A DNA stretch of 37,108 bases from Amycolatopsis marina (GCF_900111885.1 NZ_FOKG01000035.1:1-37108), one strand, 5' to 3'. Shown: positions 23,812 to 32,370, numbered from the stretch's first letter. The notes: generated from the letters alone by a model not told the origin. A program made the numbers and translations.

Positions 23812-24963
23812 GTGGCAGCCGAACCACGCGTACTGATCGACGCGACAGCGGTCCCCGCGGACCGGGGAGGCGTCGGCCGTTACGTCGACTCACTCGTCGC
23901 CGCGCTGGACGCCGACCGGGCGCCGATCACGGTTGTCTGCCAGCCCCGGGACGCGCAGCTCTACTCCCGCCTTGCACCGCACTCACGGGTGATCCGGACC
24001 GCGGAGTCCACGGCCACGCGCACGGCCCGGCTCACCTGGGAACAGACGACTCTGCCGCTGCTGGCGCGGCGGCTCGGTGTCGAGGTCGTGCACTCCCCGC
24101 ACTACACGATGCCGCTCGCGGGCCGGGCCGTGTCAGTGGTCACCCTGCACGACGCCACGTTCTTCACCGACGCCGTTCTGCATGCCGGGGTGAAGGCCCG
24201 CTTCTTCCGGGCCTGGACCGTGGCCGCGCTGCGCAGGGCCGCGCTGTGCGTCGTGCCCAGTGAGGCGACGGCGAGCGAGCTGGCCCGGGTCACCAGTGCC
24301 GACCCCGCCGAGCTCGAGGTCATCCAGCACGGGGTCGACGTCGAGCGGTTCCACCCCCCGACACCGGACGAGGTGCGTGCGGCCAGGGAGGCGATCGGTC
24401 TCGGGGACACCCCCTACGTCGCTTTCCTCGGCGCGTTGGAGCCCCGCAAGAACGTGCCCGCCCTGATCCGCGGATTCGCCGCCGCGGTCGCCGGCCGCGC
24501 CGAGCCGCCCGCGCTGGTGCTCGCAGGCCAGCCCGGATGGGACAGCCAGGTGGAGCGCGCACTGGACGCGGTGCCGCACCGGCTGCGGGTGATCCGCGCC
24601 GGATACCTGCCGTTCGACACGCTCTCGGGCTTCCTCGGCGGAGCCGAACTGGTGGCCTACCCGAGTCTCGGCGAGGGATTCGGCCTTCCCGTGCTCGAGG
24701 CCATGGCCAGCGGTGCCCCGGTGCTGACCACACGGCGCCTCTCCCTGCCGGAGGTCGGCGGGGACGCCGTCGCGTACTGCGGTGTCGGCGCGGGCGACGT
24801 CGGAGCCGCGCTCAGCGAACTGCTCGACGACCCGGCCCGCCGCGCGGCACTCGGTGAGGCCGCACTGCGCAGGGCGAAGGAGTTCTCCTGGTCCGCGAGC
24901 GCGGAGCGGCACAGAGAGGCATACGCGAAGGCGTGGGCCGTACATCGGCGCCGCGATCGCTGA
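23812..24963 (+). CDS. GT4-type glycosyltransferase
   Basis: 383 residues, GT-B fold. VLIDATAVPADRGGVGRYVDSLVAAL (acceptor loop), TLHDATFFTD, IQHGVDVERFHPP, donor-site FLGALEPRKNVPALIRGF and EGFGLPVLEAMASGAPVLTT with the E-x7-E pair. It is similar in plan to the proteins at 17842 and 22689, suggesting that the three arose by duplication. The start GTG 23812 fits a leaderless promoter; frames further upstream overlap the previous gene and lack signals. Probable mannosyl- or related transferase using GDP- or UDP-sugar; acceptor unknown. Confidence 0.88.
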   Translation: MAAEPRVLIDATAVPADRGGVGRYVDSLVAALDADRAPITVVCQPRDAQLYSRLAPHSRVIRTAESTATRTARLTWEQTTLPLLARRLGVEVVHSPHYTMPLAGRAVSVVTLHDATFFTDAVLHAGVKARFFRAWTVAALRRAALCVVPSEATASELARVTSADPAELEVIQHGVDVERFHPPTPDEVRAAREAIGLGDTPYVAFLGALEPRKNVPALIRGFAAAVAGRAEPPALVLAGQPGWDSQVERALDAVPHRLRVIRAGYLPFDTLSGFLGGAELVAYPSLGEGFGLPVLEAMASGAPVLTTRRLSLPEVGGDAVAYCGVGAGDVGAALSELLDDPARRAALGEAALRRAKEFSWSASAERHREAYAKAWAVHRRRDR

Positions 24964-25007
24964 CCGCCCGCGATGGGGCGTGTGCACCTGGGTGCCGTGC
25001 GCCAGGG

Positions 25008-25013
25008 CACAAT
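25008..25013 (+). promoter_or_regulatory. -10 element CACAAT, leaderless start at 25021
   Basis: CACAAT followed by seven bases and then GTG 25021, the same layout as CAGAAT at 22676-22681 before GTG 22689. One mismatch to TAnnnT. Confidence 0.4.
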
Positions 25014-25020
25014 GTGGCGC

Positions 25021-25911
25021 GTGACCGAGCCGACATCCAGTGAGCCAGAGACGTACGGCGATGGTGTCGCCGTGGTGGTCGTGACCTACTTCCCCGGTGA
25101 GACCCTCGACCGCTTCCTCGACACGCTCGAGAAGGCCACCACACGCGAGGTCCAGGTCGTGCTGGCCGACAACGAATCGACCGACGGTGCCCCGGAACGC
25201 GGCGCCGAGCGGGAGCACGTGCGGCTGCTGCGGATGGGCGAGAACCTCGGCTACGGGGCCGCCGCGAACCGCGGGGTGGCCTCGTTGGGCGACGACATCG
25301 GCTGGGTGGTCGTGGCCAATGCCGACCTGGAGTGGGAGCCGGGCTCGCTGGACACGTTGCTGGAGGTGGCCGGGCGTTGGCCGAGGGGAGCCGCGTTCGG
25401 CCCGCTGATCCGGGAGCTCGACGGCTCGGTGTACCCGTCGGCACGGCTGCTGCCCTCGCTCGGGCGCGGGATCGGGCACGCGGTGTTCGGCAAGATCTGG
25501 TCCGCGAACCCATGGACCCGCGCCTACCGGCAGGAGAACGGGGAACCGAGCGAGCGTACGGCGGGCTGGCTCTCCGGTTCCTGCCAGCTACTGCGCCGGG
25601 AGGCCTTCGACTCGGTGGACGGGTTCGACCCGCGGTACTTCATGTACTTCGAGGACGTCGACCTCGGCGACCGGCTCGGCCGCGCCGGCTGGCAGAACGT
25701 GTACGCGCCCTCGGCCACGGTGATGCATCTCGGCGGCCATGCCACGTCCCGCGCACCGTCGCGGATGCTTGCGGTGCACCACGAGAGCGCCTACCGCTAT
25801 CTCGCCGACCGGCACAAGGGACCGGCCTGGAAGCCGGTACTCGCGGCCATCCGCGCCGGGCTGGCCCTGCGACTCAAGCTCGAGACGCGGCCCGGCCGAG
25901 CCACCAACTGA
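25021..25911 (+). CDS. wbbL: WbbL-type rhamnosyltransferase (GT2)
   Basis: 296 residues, closely resembling mycobacterial WbbL, which moves rhamnose from dTDP-L-rhamnose to decaprenyl-PP-GlcNAc and so completes the linker between peptidoglycan and galactan. Seen: VAVVVVTYFPGETLDRFLDTL, ADNESTDGAP, ENLGYGAAANRGV, NADLEWEPGSLD, LIRELDGSVYPSAR, NPWTRAYRQE, WLSGSCQLLRREAFDSVDGFD and MYFEDVDLGDRLGRAGW. The match runs end to end. GTG 25021 is chosen (CACAAT 7 nt upstream); ATG 25012 is the alternative. Nearby rmlB and rmlD supply its donor. It ends 3 bp before the convergent small gene at 25915. Confidence 0.92.
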   Translation: MTEPTSSEPETYGDGVAVVVVTYFPGETLDRFLDTLEKATTREVQVVLADNESTDGAPERGAEREHVRLLRMGENLGYGAAANRGVASLGDDIGWVVVANADLEWEPGSLDTLLEVAGRWPRGAAFGPLIRELDGSVYPSARLLPSLGRGIGHAVFGKIWSANPWTRAYRQENGEPSERTAGWLSGSCQLLRREAFDSVDGFDPRYFMYFEDVDLGDRLGRAGWQNVYAPSATVMHLGGHATSRAPSRMLAVHHESAYRYLADRHKGPAWKPVLAAIRAGLALRLKLETRPGRATN

Positions 25912-25914
25912 CGG

Positions 25915-26286
25915 TCACAGACCCTCGAGACGGCGGGAGAGCGCCGACTGTCCGGGCTGGGTGGTGACCGTCGGGATGAGCCCGTCGAGTTCCTGCTCCT
26001 CGACGTCGTCCACCCGCCGCGGCCCACGTGCCTGTGGCGCGGCCCTGGACTCGCCGTCGAGGCGGTTGGTCGGGGTGGACTCGGCGAGGTAGTCGTTCGC
26101 CTCGATCACCGAGGCGGGCAGCTGGGTCGTGCTGTCCGGGTCCTGGTCGATCTCCGAGACGACGGACCGCGGAATCTGCTGCGTGTTCGAGGCGTCCATC
26201 GGTGACGTCATGTTGTCCGGCGTGACCACGCCCCTGCGCGCCTGAGCGCGCGAGAGCAAGGCGTCCGCTCGATCGCGGGGATCCAT
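25915..26286 (-). CDS. Small acidic soluble protein, unknown function
   Basis: 123 residues, no signal or membrane segment. A charged N-terminal helix (MDPRDRADALLSRAQARRG) leads into a polar, probably disordered region (TPDNMTSPMDASNTQQIP) and an acidic C-terminal stretch (RRVDDVEEQELDGLIP). ATG 26286 has GGGGAGG 7 nt upstream, so it is preferred over GTG 26292. Divergent from the GDP-mannose gene and convergent with wbbL. I do not recognise it. Confidence 0.75.
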   Translation of the reverse strand: MDPRDRADALLSRAQARRGVVTPDNMTSPMDASNTQQIPRSVVSEIDQDPDSTTQLPASVIEANDYLAESTPTNRLDGESRAAPQARGPRRVDDVEEQELDGLIPTVTTQPGQSALSRRLEGL

Positions 26287-26349
26287 GCCCACGCCTCCCC
26301 GTACTCACCCGGGGCCCTCTCCGAACGGGCCCGCCACCGTTGACGTCTA

Positions 26350-26356
26350 GGGTATG
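26350..26356. promoter_or_regulatory. Symmetric TAGGGTA, possible -10 for both strands
   Basis: Reads TAGGGT on + and TACCCT on -, each fitting TAnnnT, between the divergent genes starting at 26286 (-) and 26447 (+). Leaders would be about 58 and 85 nt. Good -35 boxes are not obvious on either strand. Confidence 0.3.
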
Positions 26357-26446
26357 CCCTCCGGGCGGTTGTCGTCATTGTTTCCCGCGGTCTGTCGCCC
26401 ATTGATCGTGCAATCATCGCGCCGGCGCGAGAGGGGTCTGCAACGC

Positions 26447-27526
26447 ATGGAGTTCACACCAGGGATCGACGCCGTGGTTCTGGTAGGCGGCAAGGGAACT
26501 CGGTTGCGTCCATTGACGTTGTCCGCGCCGAAGCCGATGCTGCCGACGGCCGGGGTCCCCTTCCTCAGCCATCTGCTCTCCAGAATCCGTGCGGCCGGAA
26601 TCACGCATGTGGTGCTCGGCACCTCATACCGGGCCGAGGTGTTCGAGGAGTACTTCGGCGACGGTTCGGCGCTCGGGCTCGAACTGGAGTACGTGGTCGA
26701 GGCGGAGCCGTTGGACACGGCGGGCGCGATCCGCAACGTGGCCGATCGGCTGCGAGCCGAGGACGTCGTGGTGTTCAACGGCGACATCCTCTCGGGCGCG
26801 GATCTCGGCAAGCTCATCGGCACGCACCGGAATGCGGATGCCGACGTGACGTTGCACCTGCAGCGGGTGGCCGATCCGAGTCGCTTCGGTTCGGTGCCGA
26901 CCGACGCGTCGGGTCGTGTGCTGGAGTTCCTGGAGAAGACACCGAACCCGCCGACCGACCAGATCAACGCGGGCTGCTATGTCTTCCGTCGTTCCGTCAT
27001 CGAGTCGATCCCGCACGGCAGGCCCGTCTCCGTGGAGCGGGAGACGTTCCCCGGACTGCTCGAGGCAGGCGCGTACGTGCAGGGTTTCGTGGACTCCTCC
27101 TACTGGCTCGATGTCGGCACCCCCGAGGCATTCGTCCGCGGTTCGGCCGACCTCGTGCGCGGAATCGCCCCGACCTCGGCTCTGCCGGGATCGCCGGGCG
27201 AGTCGTTGCTGCTCGATGGCGCCGACGTCCACGAATCGGCCACTGTGGACACGGGTACGACGGTCGGGGAGCGTGCCGTCCTCGGCGAAGGGGCCAGGGT
27301 GGCAGGCTCTGTGGTGTTCGACGACGCCGTGGTCGAGGCGGGCGCCGTGGTGGAGAACTCGGTGCTCGGCAAGGGCGCGCGCGTCGGCGCCCGCACGGTC
27401 CTGCGCGGTGTCGTGCTCGGCGACGGTGCCTCCGTCGGCGCCGACTGTGAACTGCTCGAGGGGGCGAGGGTGTGGCCAGGGATCGCGCTGCCCGACGGGG
27501 CGGTGCGGTTTTCCAGCGATGCCTGA
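26447..27526 (+). CDS. manC: Mannose-1-phosphate guanylyltransferase (GDP-mannose pyrophosphorylase)
   Basis: 359 residues; makes GDP-mannose from GTP and mannose 1-phosphate in the cytoplasm. The nucleotidyltransferase domain (1-235) has AVVLVGGKGTRLRPLTLSAPKPMLP, FNGDILSGADL and DSSYWLDVGTPEAFV. The C-terminal 110 residues form a left-handed beta-helix of hexad repeats (VGERAVLGEGARVAGSVV, VEAGAVVENSVLGKGARVG). The mycobacterial equivalent (Rv3264c) is often named manB, so the symbol is a choice. ATG 26447 follows GAGGGG at about 11 nt. The next gene overlaps its end by 8 bases. Confidence 0.93.
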   Translation: MEFTPGIDAVVLVGGKGTRLRPLTLSAPKPMLPTAGVPFLSHLLSRIRAAGITHVVLGTSYRAEVFEEYFGDGSALGLELEYVVEAEPLDTAGAIRNVADRLRAEDVVVFNGDILSGADLGKLIGTHRNADADVTLHLQRVADPSRFGSVPTDASGRVLEFLEKTPNPPTDQINAGCYVFRRSVIESIPHGRPVSVERETFPGLLEAGAYVQGFVDSSYWLDVGTPEAFVRGSADLVRGIAPTSALPGSPGESLLLDGADVHESATVDTGTTVGERAVLGEGARVAGSVVFDDAVVEAGAVVENSVLGKGARVGARTVLRGVVLGDGASVGADCELLEGARVWPGIALPDGAVRFSSDA

Positions 27527-28430
27527 GAGGGCCCGGCACTGGCGGCCGCCGTTCGTACTCGACGCCGCGGTGGTGCTGGCTCCGCAGCAGCGCGGCAAGG
27601 GCGATCCGGCGATGCTGCGGGACGCGGCCGGGATCACCTGGCTGGCCGCGAACACGCCGGACGGTCCCGGCACCCTCGCGCTGCTGGGCAGGGCATCGGG
27701 CGAGTTCGAGGCGACGACGTGGGGACCCGGTGCCCGGTTCCTGCTGGACGGGCTGCCCGCGCTGCTCGGCGCGGCCGACGACGACACGGGGTTCGCGGCG
27801 CATCACGATGTGGTGGCGAGGGCACGGCGGGAGCTGCCGGGGCTGCGCATCGGGTCCACCGGCCGGGTCTGGGACGCGCTCGTGCCCGCCGTGCTGGAAC
27901 AGAAGGTCACCAGCATCGAGGCGCGGCGGTCGTGGCGGGAACTGTGCCTGCGCTTCGGCGAGCCCGCGCCAGGGCCCGCGCCCGCCGGTCTGCGGGTGCC
28001 GCCTACCCCGCTCGCCATCCGGTCCATCGTGGACTGGAACTGGCACAAGGCGGGCGTCGACCTGACCCGCCGCACGACGCTGATCGCCGCCGCCCGGGTG
28101 GCGCACCGGCTGGGGTGTGCGGCGGAACTGGGAGGAGCGCAGGGGCGCGCGCTGCTGCGCAAGGTGCGCGGGATCGGTGTGTGGACCGCAGCCGAGATCG
28201 CCCAGCGCGCCTGGGGAGATCCGGACGCGGTGAGTATCGGCGACTTCCACATCCCCGCGATCGTCGGGCACGCACTGACCGGGAGGGCGCTGGACGACGC
28301 GGGCATGCTCGCCGAACTCGCCCCCTACGCCCCGCAGCGGCAGCGGGTGGTGCGCTATCTCGAGGCGGCGGGCTTCTCCCGGCCGCGGTTCGGCCCGAGA
28401 TATCCGGTGCGCGACTACCGGGCCATGTGA
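27519..28430 (+). CDS. AlkA-like DNA-3-methyladenine glycosylase (HhH-GPD)
   Basis: 303 residues. The base-excision repair domain is visible in LLRKVRGIGVWTAAEIAQRAWG, a helix-hairpin-helix that grips DNA, followed by DAVSIGDFHIPAIVGHAL whose Asp fits the catalytic position of AlkA-type enzymes. The first 100 residues form an AlkA-N-like beta region. ATG 27519 overlaps manC by 8 bases, so translation is coupled, though the functions look unrelated. Shares no motif with the wall genes. Confidence 0.87.
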   Translation: MPERARHWRPPFVLDAAVVLAPQQRGKGDPAMLRDAAGITWLAANTPDGPGTLALLGRASGEFEATTWGPGARFLLDGLPALLGAADDDTGFAAHHDVVARARRELPGLRIGSTGRVWDALVPAVLEQKVTSIEARRSWRELCLRFGEPAPGPAPAGLRVPPTPLAIRSIVDWNWHKAGVDLTRRTTLIAAARVAHRLGCAAELGGAQGRALLRKVRGIGVWTAAEIAQRAWGDPDAVSIGDFHIPAIVGHALTGRALDDAGMLAELAPYAPQRQRVVRYLEAAGFSRPRFGPRYPVRDYRAM

Positions 28431-28446
28431 GCGGGCGTCTGAGAAC

Positions 28447-28623
28447 TCAGCGCGGCGGTCGCTGGAGGTAGGGCGGCGGCCGGTACTGCTGCTGGGGGTG
28501 CTCCGGCGGCGGGTACTGGACGTGGCGAGGTTTGCTGATCTTGACGACCAAGAGGACGACCGCGACAACGGCGGCGATTCCCAGGACGACGAGCAGAAGC
28601 TGGACTACCCCGATCAGTGCCAT
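28447..28623 (-). CDS. Small single-pass membrane protein with Pro/Gln-rich tail
   Basis: 58 residues: one Val/Leu-rich helix (about 4-27, LIGVVQLLLVVLGIAAVVAVVLLVV) then a proline- and glutamine-rich cytoplasmic tail (YPPPEHPQQQYRPPPY). ATG 28623 has AGGGGGCG about 6 nt upstream. Too short for any domain call. Confidence 0.7.
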   Translation of the reverse strand: MALIGVVQLLLVVLGIAAVVAVVLLVVKISKPRHVQYPPPEHPQQQYRPPPYLQRPPR

Positions 28624-28715
28624 GGCCGCCCCCTGTGACGCCTGCCAAACGCTCGTGCGTGGTGGTCCGTTCAGGTTAATACTTAGATGGGTATGCGCGG
28701 AGAGTGCGCAACGGA

Positions 28716-28721
28716 TAGGTT
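28716..28721 (+). promoter_or_regulatory. -10 element TAGGTT, leaderless start at 28729
   Basis: TAGGTT ends 7 nt before GTG 28729, matching TAnnnT exactly, with no ribosome site in between. Confidence 0.55.
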
Positions 28722-28728
28722 CCGCATC

Positions 28729-29226
28729 GTGACCGTCCCACGTTTGTCCCCGACGAAGGTGAGCTATGACTACCCTTCGGGTGGGCTGGACCCCTTCGAC
28801 GTGGACGAGCCGAGGACCCAGCATCTGTACGAGGCTTGTGGCTGGTCCCGCGCCTGGGTGGCCGGTGAGGCGTGGGCCGGGTGGTCGGCCGAGTCCCGCG
28901 CCACCAGCGATGCGATCCCCCTGCAGTACAAGTCCCATTCGCTGCTGGAGAAGCTCGCCGTGGTGGTGAACGGGATCGTCCTGCGGGAGTGGCCGGAGAC
29001 GCCACAGCCCGCCTATGCCCTGTGGCGCGCGGTGGAGCGCGCGCAACGGTCGGGCGCCCGGCGGGAGAGCTGGATGCTCCCCTACCGGCTGATTCGGCAG
29101 AGCGGTAGCGGCCGCAACGCCTTCGACGTCTACGAGGACGCGATCGCCACGGCCGTCCGCCCGAGCCCGCAGGCGGTGACCTGGCTGGTCTGCCGGGTGC
29201 TCGCGCATCACACCGCACCGGGTTAG
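28729..29226 (+). CDS. Conserved-looking hypothetical protein, Trp-rich
   Basis: 165 residues, soluble and rich in tryptophan (ACGWSRAWVAGEAWAGWSAE). The central part (LEKLAVVVNGIVLREWPETPQPAYALWRAVERA) looks helical, and the end has CRVLAHHTAPG. There is no signal or membrane helix. The start is GTG 28729 from the -10 spacing; GTG 28687 would add 14 residues. It converges with the membrane pair at 29240. Family not recognised. Confidence 0.7.
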   Translation: MTVPRLSPTKVSYDYPSGGLDPFDVDEPRTQHLYEACGWSRAWVAGEAWAGWSAESRATSDAIPLQYKSHSLLEKLAVVVNGIVLREWPETPQPAYALWRAVERAQRSGARRESWMLPYRLIRQSGSGRNAFDVYEDAIATAVRPSPQAVTWLVCRVLAHHTAPG

Positions 29227-29239
29227 CGTTCGGCCCCAC

Positions 29240-30163
29240 TCAGCCAGCCGACGAGCTCAGCTCAAATGTTCGCTCCAGTGCCTCGATCCGGTGCTCCACC
29301 TGGTCGAGTTGAGTTTCGGTCGTGGCCTCGCCGAAGGAGTGCAGGATCAGCACGTAGTCCCCGGCCGCCTGGGCGTCAGGTGGCCCGTGTGGATGCAGCA
29401 CTCGATCGGCGAGGACGTTCAGCCTGGCGTCGACGGATTTGCGGCGCCGGGCGAGTGCCCGATCTCTGCGTCCTTTCGCTCCCAGGAGTTGTCCGCCTCG
29501 GCGCAGCAGGAGGAACAGCGCGACCGTGGTCAAAACGGTGCCGAGCGCGGCGAGTGCGAGCGGCCGGAACGACATGGTGTCGCCGACCTGGCTGCGCGTG
29601 AGTATCTCGCCGTAGCGTTCGGCCGAACGGGCGTCGAAGGCCAGGACGAGTTCCTCGATCTCGGGAGTCACGTTGCCGGCGGTCACGCGGTAGCGGGAGC
29701 TGTCAGTGACCGCGGTGACCAAGCTGATGTTGAAGTCGTGGGCGGTCCATTCGCTCAGTGGTGAATCGGGAAACGCGGGCCCGACACAGATCTTGCTCCG
29801 GTATTCACCGTAGAAGCCCTGTGCGTAGACGAGCACCACGTTGGTGGGGGTGAGTTCGGCCAGGTCGCGGCACAATTCGAGGGGCGGGCTGGTTGCTCCC
29901 TCGTACTCGGTCAGCGGGGCATCCTCGAACAGAGCCACGACGATCGCGCGGTCGCCGATCACCTCGCGTGCGTGCTGCTCGTCCACCACGTCCCGAGCCC
30001 CCGCGGCGACATGGACCGGGGAGTCGCGCAGCCCTTCGGCCGCGGTGCGTGCCCGTTCCTCGACGGTCGTCCACGGCCGTACCACCACGGCGAAACCGAC
30101 CAGCCCGACCACCACCGCGAGGTAGATCCAGCGACGTCCGCCGAAAAGGTCACCGAGTCTCAC
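29240..30163 (-). CDS. Two-helix membrane protein with extracytoplasmic domain, unknown
   Basis: 307 residues. Helices at about 11-29 and 200-220 bracket an exported domain with two Cys (98 and 126) and a VVLVYAQGFYGEYRSKICV block; the C-terminal 85 residues are cytoplasmic, highly basic at first (RRDRALARRRKS) and helical. GTG 30163 overlaps the upstream stop as GTGA, so it is translated together with 30160-31512. The shared layout with that gene (exported domain, helix, cytoplasmic tail) suggests a two-protein complex. Function unknown. Confidence 0.82.
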   Translation of the reverse strand: MRLGDLFGGRRWIYLAVVVGLVGFAVVVRPWTTVEERARTAAEGLRDSPVHVAAGARDVVDEQHAREVIGDRAIVVALFEDAPLTEYEGATSPPLELCRDLAELTPTNVVLVYAQGFYGEYRSKICVGPAFPDSPLSEWTAHDFNISLVTAVTDSSRYRVTAGNVTPEIEELVLAFDARSAERYGEILTRSQVGDTMSFRPLALAALGTVLTTVALFLLLRRGGQLLGAKGRRDRALARRRKSVDARLNVLADRVLHPHGPPDAQAAGDYVLILHSFGEATTETQLDQVEHRIEALERTFELSSSAG

Positions 30164-31512
30164 TGCTCGTGCCGATCGTCGCGCGGGTGCTCGTCGAGCA
30201 GCCGACTGCCCTGTTCGGCGATCGAGCGGACCTCCGCCATCGCGGCCGGTGTGGTGGACCTGTCAAAGAGCGCGGTGGCAGTGGAGTGACGTTCGGCGGC
30301 TTTGACCATGACCGGAGCGGTGGCGGGGTCGGCGGCCAGGAGGCGCCGCCCGAGCTGGGTGATCGCCGCGAATGCCTCGGCGCTGGTCTCCCGCAGCGCG
30401 CCGCGCCGGGCACGGGCGTTCAGTGTCTTTCGGGAGATGGTGTGCGCGAGCCCGCCCCCGCCCAGTATCAGCGCCGATCCCAGGAACAGCCACGGTGCGC
30501 CGGTGATGATGATTTCGCGCAGGGGAGGGGTCTGCGGTCGGCTGAACGGCCGGTCGGTGATCAGCCGGTCCGCGTTCCGCAGCATCTTGACGATATTGGA
30601 GTTGACCGTCGGCAGAAGCGCGTGCATCCGTCCTTCACTGCGACCGAGGGTGGAGTCGCGGGAGGAGGTGAGCTGAGCCTGGTGCGGGCCCGCGACCTCC
30701 AGCCATGCGCCGTAGGCCACTACTATCACCTCGCCCGGAAAGTGCTCGGCGAGTGCGGGCGCGTGGTCGACGAGCGGGTCGGCGGGATCCGCCACGGGGA
30801 AGGCCGCCACCCGCACGTCGAACCCGGTTTCCTGGCGGATCTCGGCGACGCTCAGGCGTATTTCCTCGGTCCGGCCAGGTGCGTTGTGAACCGGGTTCTC
30901 CCGAAGCAGGTCGGCCAGCTCGGCTGTCCGTGCCGGGCTGGCCTCGGTCAACTCGGCGACCGGGTGGTCGAGCAACATCGGATCGTCGGTGGTGTCCTTG
31001 ACCTGCCGGACGCTGCGCCACACCGTCGCTGTCACGTCGTGTTGCGCGACGTGCTGCCGTGCCTCGGCCAGTGTGTCCGGCACCATATTTCGACGCTGGA
31101 ACTCGCCGGGGCCGCCGAGGGGCGAAGGCGGGAGATACCGGTAGGACACGTCCAGCCCGATCACGGAGATCAGTCGTAGACCCGTTTCCTTGGTCCAGGC
31201 ATCGAGCTTTCTTTCGACCTCCTGGAAGTACTGGTCGATGTCCTTGTAATGGCCGTTCCCATCGGTCGGCCCGCGCGGCGGCGCGACGAGAACTCGCATG
31301 TTCCCGGTCATTTCGTCACGAATCAGGTCCTCGTCGAAGTGGGCCACCGCGCCGGGGACGCGGTGGATCTGTTGGGTGCGCAGGGCGTCGAGGGCGGCCT
31401 CGACATCAAGTTTCGGTGGGAGTGCGATCTCTTGTGCGGTGGCCACGGGGGCAGCGCCGAGGGCGAGCAGGGGCAGCGCGAGGATGACTGCCATCGTGAT
31501 GACGGATCTCAC
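30160..31512 (-). CDS. Exported/membrane protein, partner of 29240-30163, unknown
   Basis: 450 residues. Signal peptide to about residue 26 (VITMAVILALPLLALGAAPVATA), a long exported domain of about 300 residues with GEVIVVAYGAWLEVAG and HYKDIDQYFQEVERKLDAW, one membrane helix (about 338-358, LFLGSALILGGGGLAHTI), and a cytoplasmic helical tail of about 90 residues. GTG 31512 is chosen because minus-strand TAGTGT ends 7 nt upstream; a start further upstream (31539) lacks signals. First gene of the two-gene unit. I recall no named family; resemblance to TPM-type domains is weak. Confidence 0.82.
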   Translation of the reverse strand: MRSVITMAVILALPLLALGAAPVATAQEIALPPKLDVEAALDALRTQQIHRVPGAVAHFDEDLIRDEMTGNMRVLVAPPRGPTDGNGHYKDIDQYFQEVERKLDAWTKETGLRLISVIGLDVSYRYLPPSPLGGPGEFQRRNMVPDTLAEARQHVAQHDVTATVWRSVRQVKDTTDDPMLLDHPVAELTEASPARTAELADLLRENPVHNAPGRTEEIRLSVAEIRQETGFDVRVAAFPVADPADPLVDHAPALAEHFPGEVIVVAYGAWLEVAGPHQAQLTSSRDSTLGRSEGRMHALLPTVNSNIVKMLRNADRLITDRPFSRPQTPPLREIIITGAPWLFLGSALILGGGGLAHTISRKTLNARARRGALRETSAEAFAAITQLGRRLLAADPATAPVMVKAAERHSTATALFDRSTTPAAMAEVRSIAEQGSRLLDEHPRDDRHEQ

Positions 31513-31519
31513 GAACAGG

Positions 31520-31525
31520 ACACTA
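31520..31525 (-). promoter_or_regulatory. -10 element TAGTGT, leaderless start at 31512
   Basis: Minus-strand TAGTGT, seven bases, then GTG 31512. A nearby TTGACA lies only 8 bases upstream of the -10, too close to be its -35. Confidence 0.5.
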
Positions 31526-31560
31526 TGGGCGATTGTCAACGGCTCTGTCGTCGACGGATC

Positions 31561-32346
31561 TCAGGTGCTCTCGTGTCCGGCCTCGATTCCGTCCAGCAGG
31601 ATGGACAGGCCGACCGCGAAGACCTCGTCGAGTTCGTGCTGCCACGACTCCGCTGTCCGGTGCGAGGGCGCTGTTTCGCGTGCGAGGCGCACCGAGTGCG
31701 GGAACCGCTCGGCGAAGCCGGGCGCGACCTCCTGCAACAGGGCCGAGCGACTCGACCACCATTCCTGGTCGGAAACCCCCGTCGCGTTCGCGGCCTGCCG
31801 GGCTTCGGCGGCCGTCTGGGCGGATCCGCGAATGTGGTTGAACAGCGAGTTCACGCCTGCGCGCAGGATCGGGGCTGGCAGGCCGGTCTCGAAGAGGATG
31901 CCCAGCAGCGTCTCCAGGACGGCCTGTTCGTGCGGACCGAGCACCGGCCGCGCGTACGACACCTGCAGCACCCACGGATGACGCAGGTAGAACGACCTGA
32001 GTTCGGTTGCCCATGACGTGACGGCGGCACGCCAGCCCTCGCCGCCGTCATGGTCGCCTGCCAGTTCGGCGTGCACGCGGTCGTACATGAGGTCGAGCAG
32101 TTCCGCTTTGCCCGGGACGTACGTGTAGAGCGCCATGGAAGTGCGGCCGAGTCGCTCGGCCACAGCCCGCATCGACAGTCCCGCGATGGTTTCCGTGTCG
32201 GCCACCGCGATCGCTGCTTCCACGATCGCTTCGACGCTGAGAGCGGGGCGGGGGCCAGGGGCGGTTCGGGTGCTCTGACTTCCTGTTTCGCCCCACAGCA
32301 GGGCCATGGACACGGCGGCGTCACCCTGGCCGGCGAGGACACCCAC
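31561..32346 (-). CDS. TetR-family transcriptional regulator
   Basis: 261 residues. N-terminal helix-turn-helix LSMRAVAERLGRTSMALYTYVPGKAELLDLMYDRV (about residues 57-91), preceded by an extended N-terminal arm, then an all-helical ligand and dimer domain. GTG 32346 has AAGGAG 6 nt upstream. It diverges from the alpha/beta hydrolase across 72 AT-rich bases that contain a palindrome, the usual layout of a TetR repressor controlling itself and its neighbour. The ligand is unknown. Confidence 0.9.
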   Translation of the reverse strand: MGVLAGQGDAAVSMALLWGETGSQSTRTAPGPRPALSVEAIVEAAIAVADTETIAGLSMRAVAERLGRTSMALYTYVPGKAELLDLMYDRVHAELAGDHDGGEGWRAAVTSWATELRSFYLRHPWVLQVSYARPVLGPHEQAVLETLLGILFETGLPAPILRAGVNSLFNHIRGSAQTAAEARQAANATGVSDQEWWSSRSALLQEVAPGFAERFPHSVRLARETAPSHRTAESWQHELDEVFAVGLSILLDGIEAGHEST

Positions 32347-32356
32347 GATATCTCCT

Positions 32357-32370
32357 TACATCATAATGTA
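32357..32370. promoter_or_regulatory. Candidate TetR operator TACATCATAATGTA
   Basis: Arms TACAT/ATGTA around CATA in an unusually AT-rich gap. On the minus strand it includes TATGAT, a strong -10 match for the TetR gene, so bound repressor would block its own promoter. Confidence 0.45.

Noticed and set aside
31525..31560. TTGACA near 31537 as the -35 for the 31512 gene
   Set aside because: It is only 8 bases from the -10 TAGTGT; a 16-18 base spacer would be expected.
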